A stretch of 9,077 nt of DNA. It comes from Haloquadratum sp. J07HQX50 (GTDB taxonomy: Archaea; Halobacteriota; Halobacteria; Halobacteriales; Haloferacaceae). Below the pieces are notes generated by a model. That model did no database searches and was not told the origin of the DNA. It saw only the letters and a list, made by a program, of their open reading frames with translations. The DNA lies in NCBI GenBank assembly GCA_000416005.1, contig KE356562.1, positions 1,475,055 through 1,484,131 on the forward strand, written 5' to 3'. The position numbers and the translations under genes were made by a program. Position 1 is the first letter of the stretch, and every line of letters begins with the position of its first letter. This document shows, one piece after another, positions 5,730 through 9,077 of the stretch.

Positions 5730-5821
5730 ATAAGAATATGAACACAGAATGTAACGGTTAAATCACCCACAATTTTGCGGATATGTCTGTACTTTTTTAT
5801 ATGTTGGTAACGAATTCAGAA
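5722..5821 (+). repeat. Three GTAACG-type direct repeats before hop
   Basis: GTAACGAA occurs at 5722-5729 and 5807-5814, both times followed by three bases and then AGAA. A third, shortened copy, GTAACGG, is at 5751-5757. Two copies are upstream of the hop TATA box and one lies between TATA box and start codon. They may be binding sites of a hop regulator, or chance in AT-rich DNA. Confidence 0.35.
5793..5802 (+). promoter_or_regulatory. hop TATA box
   Basis: TTTTTTATAT is centred about 25-30 bp before the ATG pair at 5822 and 5828. It lies inside the longer open frame that begins at 5783. A promoter at this place rules out the 5783 start for transcripts made from it and fits a leaderless or near-leaderless hop mRNA. 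Confidence 0.55.
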
Positions 5822-5827
5822 ATGAGA

Positions 5828-6655
5828 ATGTCACGTATAATCGATCCGAGTACGGTACTGCTTCAAGCAACACAGGGTGATGTCGTCTCACAAGTTCAGC
5901 AGAACGCGCTGCTGAGTTCGTCACTGTGGATAAATATCGCGCTCGCTGGCGCTTCGATACTTCTGTTCATATACATGGGGCGAAGCATTACCAGCGGTCG
6001 CGCTCGCCTTATCTGGGGTGCAACGCTGATGATTCCGCTGGTGTCGATATCGAGTTATCTTGGGCTAGCCTCTGGACTTACTGTTGGAGTTATTGAGATG
6101 CCAGCCGGTCACGCATTAGCTGGTGAGGAAGTGCTCAGCCAGTGGGGAAGATATCTCACATGGGCACTGTCGACGCCAATGATACTTCTTGCATTAGGCG
6201 TACTGGCGGACGTTGACCGAGGAAGCCTATTTACTGTCATCGCAGCTGATATTGGGATGTGTGTGACCGGGCTTGCAGCCGCTCTCACCACTTCGTCATA
6301 CCTGTTCCGCTGGATTTTCTTCGGCGTGAGTTCTGCGTTCTTTGTAGTTGTCCTATACGCGCTCTTGACCGAATGGGCAGCCAGTGCACGAGCTGCGGGA
6401 ACAAGCGAGATATTCAGTACCCTTCGTGTCCTCACTGTCGTGCTTTGGATTGGATACCCCGTCATCTGGGCACTCGGTGTCGAAGGCCTCGCAGTTATCC
6501 AGTCTGTTGGACTTACCTCCTGGGGGTACTCTGCACTCGACGTTGTAGCCAAGTACGTGTTTGCATACCTACTGCTGCGGTGGGTCTCAAACAACGAGCA
6601 GACTGTGATTTCGACGGACAGCGCAGGCGCTACTGCATCACCAGCAGACGACTGA
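5828..6655 (+). CDS. hop: Halorhodopsin, light-driven chloride pump
   Basis: A seven-helix retinal protein that pumps chloride into the cell under light. Using the ATG at 5828 gives 275 aa, and the key residues then fall on the numbers known for Halobacterium salinarum halorhodopsin: R108 and T111 (QWGRYLTWALST; Thr in place of the bacteriorhodopsin proton-acceptor Asp), S115, D238 and the retinal Schiff-base lysine K242 (LDVVAKYVF). The NALLSSSLW segment also begins at residue 26, as in that protein. The frame is open to an ATG at 5783, but that start would include the TATA box; an ATG at 5822 (two residues longer) is the only close rival. Helix stretches such as LIWGATLMIPLVSISSYLG and ADIGMCVTGLAAALTTS are near-identical to the family. 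The stop TGA abuts the stop of the convergent Lrp-type gene. Retinal-synthesis genes are not in the window. Confidence 0.97.
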   Translation: MSRIIDPSTVLLQATQGDVVSQVQQNALLSSSLWINIALAGASILLFIYMGRSITSGRARLIWGATLMIPLVSISSYLGLASGLTVGVIEMPAGHALAGEEVLSQWGRYLTWALSTPMILLALGVLADVDRGSLFTVIAADIGMCVTGLAAALTTSSYLFRWIFFGVSSAFFVVVLYALLTEWAASARAAGTSEIFSTLRVLTVVLWIGYPVIWALGVEGLAVIQSVGLTSWGYSALDVVAKYVFAYLLLRWVSNNEQTVISTDSAGATASPADD

Positions 6656-6877
6656 TCAAGACTCAGACTCTGACGTAGACGCTTTTCCTCTCTCGTTTTC
6701 TTTCAAAAATCCACGATACGGGCAGACGTATTCATCCCGAATGATCTGCTCGTCCACGACTGTCAGTCCCAGTTCATCAAGATCGCCGGCGATCCGATTG
6801 AGGTCGTCATGGTTCTCGCCGATGGCATTGATATACACATTTCGTTGTCCCGTCATGATCTCTCGAACAGCCGTCAC
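6656..6877 (-). CDS. C-terminal part of the Lrp/AsnC regulator (RAM domain)
   Basis: 73 aa, readable from a GTG at 6875-6877 that overlaps the TGA of the upstream part as GTGA. It holds the second half of the RAM domain: VREIMTGQRNVYINAIGENHDD (4-25), LNRIAGDLDELGLTVVDEQII (26-46), then DEYVCPYRGF (48-57), the haloarchaeal Lrp tail motif, and a low-complexity KASTSESES end. No separate promoter is evident, so it would depend on translational coupling or frameshifting to be made. Confidence 0.6.
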   Translation of the reverse strand: MTAVREIMTGQRNVYINAIGENHDDLNRIAGDLDELGLTVVDEQIIRDEYVCPYRGFLKENERGKASTSESES

Positions 6878-7158
6878 ACCCCGAATTTTTGTGCCTGCAT
6901 GGCCAACGTATCCCGCTCGGTCACAGGGGCGGTACAGATGATTTTTGTGTAGAGCGGATAGCCTGCTCGATCATAATCGATATCGATATTATACCCACGA
7001 ATTACCCCCCTCGATTCGAGTTTGTTGATCCGAGTTCGAACAGTGCTCGGTGAGAGGCTTAATTCGCTCGCGATATCGCTCGATGACGTCCGTCGAGCGT
7101 CCTGCTGTAAGTAATACAGAATGGACCGGTCAATCGCATCCAACTCGTCATCTTTCAT
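6874..7158 (-). CDS. N-terminal part of the Lrp/AsnC regulator (DNA-binding domain)
   Basis: 94 aa from the ATG at 7156-7158. Residues 6-55 are the AsnC-type helix-turn-helix: LDAIDRSILYYLQQDAR, SSSDIASELSLS, then the recognition helix STVRTRINKLES and GVIRGYNIDID. The RAM domain begins at YPLYTKIICTAPV (67-79) and is cut after QKFGV by the frameshift stop. By itself it could bind DNA but would lack most of the dimer and effector domain. The start is well placed: a TATA-like AATTTAAT region is about 27 bp upstream, with a palindrome between. Confidence 0.7.
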   Translation of the reverse strand: MKDDELDAIDRSILYYLQQDARRTSSSDIASELSLSPSTVRTRINKLESRGVIRGYNIDIDYDRAGYPLYTKIICTAPVTERDTLAMQAQKFGV

Positions 7159-7162
7159 GCTA

Positions 7163-7174
7163 TATTTCGAAATA
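7163..7174. promoter_or_regulatory. Perfect 12-bp palindrome between TATA box and start of the Lrp-type gene
   Basis: TATTTCGAAATA is a perfect palindrome 4 bp before the ATG at 7158. A TATA-like TAAATT (minus strand; 7185-7190) lies about 27-32 bp upstream of that ATG, so the palindrome covers roughly -5 to -16 of a leaderless transcript, a place suited to self-repression. TTTCGAAAT is shared with the hop upstream region (5711-5719). Confidence 0.45.
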
Positions 7175-7237
7175 GGCTATAGGTAATTTAATGTTGTTCG
7201 TAAGTCGTCCTAAGCTCCGGGGGTTTGAGGGACATAC

Positions 7238-7477
7238 TTGCGCAGTCTCCGCGGACATGGCTTTGACCTGTCTCAATCCTCCATAGAGTCGACACAATTT
7301 GAGTGCCGCGTGTTGTACAGGAGGGATGAAGAGGAAGTTGAGACAGCTGAAGAGACGTGGCTCAACATCAACCTTGGTGTGGAACATCTGCTAATATATG
7401 TTGATCATCAGTGCCACTCGTCCATCATTGACGGTATCGTACTCATGTATGATGTAATTCACGATTCGTTATTGTGA
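7238..7477 (+). pseudogene. Fragment of an IS1341-type TnpB (RNA-guided nuclease-like) gene
   Basis: A 79-aa open stretch from a TTG at 7238. Its middle, FECRVLYRRDEEEVETAEET (21-40) then WLNINLGVEHLLIYVD (41-56) and HQCHSSIIDGIVL (57-69), follows the order of haloarchaeal TnpB around RuvC motif I: a strand before the domain, the 'x-I-D-L-G-V-x-x-L' catalytic motif, and the 'x-x-I-I-D-G-x-x-L' segment after it. The catalytic Asp is Asn here (N45), and everything after about residue 70 is missing. Nothing before residue 20 looks like the TnpB N-terminus. A full TnpB is about 400 aa, so this is a decayed relic. No matching end hairpin is seen nearby; the only one in the window is at 2509-2545 in the opposite orientation. 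An unrelated small ORF is possible but less likely. Confidence 0.5.
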
Positions 7478-7940
7478 GTCGAATATATACAGACATTCGT
7501 CATATACATATAGACCCGATTGCGTAGCTCTACACTATCCAAATGCATCTTAGTATCCATATCCAGCACACACACATTTGCTGTCAACTGATACGACGGC
7601 ATCTCAACACTGTAAATAATCATTTTTGCCTAATATCAAATCTGACCAGTAGCACTGCTAGCCCAGAGAATATGTCACCCAATCAGAGTAACAGCACAAA
7701 GCGTGAACTCCACACTGATAGACGGACGCTCATAACTGGAACGCGCACACTACTCTCACATCTTGTCGAAACTTCGAGTCTGAGAGGTCACAGACGAGTT
7801 GCGAGAGCGCCAGCGGGGTGTCAACGTATGTGCGGTCAGCCGACAGAGTGTGCAGGGCTGTCATCTCAGTTGTGTTTTTCTAAGGATGTGTCTCTCAGAC
7901 CGATAACCATAGCCAAACCAACGGTGGTGTCCACTGGTAT
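7478..7940. other. Gap of 463 bp without a supported gene
   Basis: An open frame at 7543-7944 (plus) translates to Ser/Thr/Arg/Cys-rich sequence with no domain pattern and few acidic residues, unlike the haloarchaeal proteins around it; I do not count it as a gene. Positions 7478-7520 are AT-rich, with ATATACA occurring twice (around 7486 and 7502). No clear TATA box for the downstream permease stands out; GATAACC near 7902 is only a weak candidate. It may contain decayed remains of the IS element to its left. Confidence 0.4.
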
Positions 7941-9077
7941 ATGAAAGAACTTGAGCGTGACCTCGGCTTACCATCGGTACTAGCAATCAGCATCGGAGCG
8001 ATGATTGGAAGCGGTATTTTTATTCTGCCAGCATTAGCGATGGAACTCGCAGGTCCTGCAGTCATAATCGCGTATGCACTCGCGGGCATTCTCGTCATCC
8101 CAGCCGCGCTCTCGAAATCAGAAATGGCAACAGCAATGCCTGAAGCAGGTGGAACCTACATCTACATTGAACGTGGGATGGGACCGTTACTGGGGACGAT
8201 CGCGGGAGTTGGGACGTGGTTTTCACTTTCGTTCAAAGGGGCACTCGCATTGGTCGGTGGTGTGCCGTATCTTCTTCTTCTCGTTGAGCTTCCACTCCAA
8301 CCGGTCGCATTAACTTTAGCAGCCGTTTTGATTGCAATCAATTTACTTGGAGCAAAACAGACCGGCCGGCTTCAGGTGGCGATCGTCTGCGTGATGTTAG
8401 CCGCGCTGGGATGGTTCGCGGCTGGGAGTACTCTCAGTGTTCAATCTGGGAATTATACGGGTTTTTTTGATGCCGGAATTGAAGGCGTACTTGCTGCGAC
8501 CGGACTTGTGTTTGTCTCTTATGCGGGTGTGACAAAAGTTGCGAGTGTTGCCGAAGAAGTCGAAGATCCAGGTCGAAATATCCCTGTTGGTATTCTTGGT
8601 TCACTGGCATTTACCACACTTCTCTACGTGGCCATTGTGAGCGTCCTCGTTGGAACCACTGATACTGGTGCCCTCGTCGGTTCGTTGACTCCCGTTGCTG
8701 ATGCGGCGAAAGTGACGCTCGGACAGGCAGGTGTACTTGCGGTCATACTGGCAGCGATATTAGCACTCATTTCGACCGCCAACGCTGGTATTCTTTCCTC
8801 TTCTCGGTATCCATTCGCGATGAGTCGCGACCAGTTAGCGCCTCCAGCACTCTCGCAAGTGAGCGACCGATTTGGGACACCAACAGTGTCGATCACTTTG
8901 ACTGGTGCTGTGTTATTACTCCTCATCAGATTTGTTCCGATTCTGGATATTGCAAAGCTTGCCAGCGCGTTTCAGATCATGGTCTTTGCGTTAGTCAATA
9001 TCGCGCTTATCGCTTTTAGATATGGCAGTGACGAGTATAATCCAGTATTTCGGACACCACTGTACCCATGGATGCAG
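7941..9077 (+). CDS. APC-family amino acid permease, 5' part
   Basis: 379 codons from ATG to the right edge, no stop. The amino acid-polyamine-organocation (LeuT) fold is clear. The unwound TM1 motif SIGAMIGSGIFILPA (17-31) binds the substrate backbone. EMATAMPEAGGTYIYIERGMG (61-81) is the TM2-TM3 signature. FVSYAGVTKVASVAEEVEDP (191-210) followed by GRNIP is the TM6 and loop motif. STANAGILSSSRYPFAMSRD (278-297) and FGTPTVSI (311-318) are the TM8 region and following loop. At least ten hydrophobic segments are visible. It imports or exchanges amino acids across the cell membrane; the substrate cannot be read. Many haloarchaeal members carry C-terminal universal-stress (UspA) domains; whether this one does lies outside the window. 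The start is preceded by GGTGGTG 12-18 bases upstream and agrees with the usual short N-terminus. Confidence 0.92.
   Translation, partial: MKELERDLGLPSVLAISIGAMIGSGIFILPALAMELAGPAVIIAYALAGILVIPAALSKSEMATAMPEAGGTYIYIERGMGPLLGTIAGVGTWFSLSFKGALALVGGVPYLLLLVELPLQPVALTLAAVLIAINLLGAKQTGRLQVAIVCVMLAALGWFAAGSTLSVQSGNYTGFFDAGIEGVLAATGLVFVSYAGVTKVASVAEEVEDPGRNIPVGILGSLAFTTLLYVAIVSVLVGTTDTGALVGSLTPVADAAKVTLGQAGVLAVILAAILALISTANAGILSSSRYPFAMSRDQLAPPALSQVSDRFGTPTVSITLTGAVLLLLIRFVPILDIAKLASAFQIMVFALVNIALIAFRYGSDEYNPVFRTPLYPWMQ

Larger units (their letters stand above)
6656..7158 (-). pseudogene. Lrp/AsnC-family transcription regulator split by a one-base frameshift
   Basis: Together the two parts make one Lrp/AsnC regulator of about 167 aa: an N-terminal winged helix-turn-helix and a C-terminal ligand/oligomer (RAM) domain. 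The frame breaks at 6874-6890. The first part reads ...TLAMQAQKFGV and hits TGA (6874-6876); the second resumes in another frame at GVTAVREIMTGQRN, exactly where intact relatives continue. One extra base in the A5 run (T on plus, 6886-6890) or in the G4 run (C on plus, 6879-6882) would restore a single protein. It is therefore a recent frameshift, a sequencing error in a homopolymer, or a two-protein arrangement coupled by the GTGA overlap. It is convergent with and directly abuts hop, so light- or energy-linked control of hop is a fair guess, not shown. Confidence 0.8.

Noticed and set aside
6109..6594. 161-aa minus-strand frame inside hop
   Set aside because: Pure antisense shadow of a well-conserved halorhodopsin gene.
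7543..7944. 133-aa plus-strand frame before the permease
   Set aside because: Arg/Ser/Thr/Cys-rich, without domain or acidic bias. It ends just inside the permease start region in another frame.
1..9077. CRISPR array, rRNA/tRNA, integrase or attachment sites, new defence system
   Set aside because: No regularly spaced repeats, no RNA gene signatures and no recombinase, and no cluster of nuclease or toxin-like genes apart from the TnpB relic.

Overview
The window comes from a haloarchaeon. The proteins are acidic, promoters are TATA-type and sit where leaderless transcripts would start, and there is a full-length halorhodopsin, a PGF-CTERM-type surface protein and an IS1341/TnpB-type element relic. 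Base composition is near balance rather than strongly GC-rich, and there are long gene-poor gaps and decayed genes. Together with the halorhodopsin this points to Haloquadratum or a close relative. The genus is an inference, not something I could test.

Layout. Positions 1-1294 hold three genes on the minus strand: the 5' end of a probable polysaccharide flippase running off the left edge, a dUTPase/dCTP-deaminase-like protein, and a conserved-looking protein of unknown function. Next, also on minus, is a class I SAM methyltransferase (1436-2032). A 527-bp gap (2033-2559) follows; it carries an orphan IS200/IS605-type right-end hairpin. Two small minus-strand genes come next: a one-TM membrane protein and an 85-aa protein. 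Positions 3084-3524 (plus) hold two short same-frame ORFs that may be small genes or one gene broken by two stops. Positions 3487-4626 (minus) encode an S-layer-glycoprotein-like secreted protein with a C-terminal archaeosortase signal.

Right half. A divergent intergenic region with a TATA box bracketed by a 9-bp inverted repeat separates the surface protein from a VTT/TVP38-family membrane protein (4893-5534, plus). Halorhodopsin (hop) follows on plus; its true start is probably 5828, not the upstream ATG at 5783. Directly abutting and convergent to it is an Lrp/AsnC-type regulator whose reading frame is broken by a single-base shift (6656-7158, minus). The regulator promoter and the hop upstream region share the motif TTTCGAAAT, so the regulator may have controlled both. 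Downstream are a TnpB fragment (7238-7477) whose first RuvC aspartate reads as Asn, a 463-bp gap with no supported gene, and an APC-family amino acid permease cut by the right edge.

I see no CRISPR array, tRNA or rRNA, and no obvious new multi-gene defence or metabolic system. The most useful observations are the split regulator next to hop with its candidate operator, the two IS1341-type relics, and the short plus-strand ORFs at 3084-3524.
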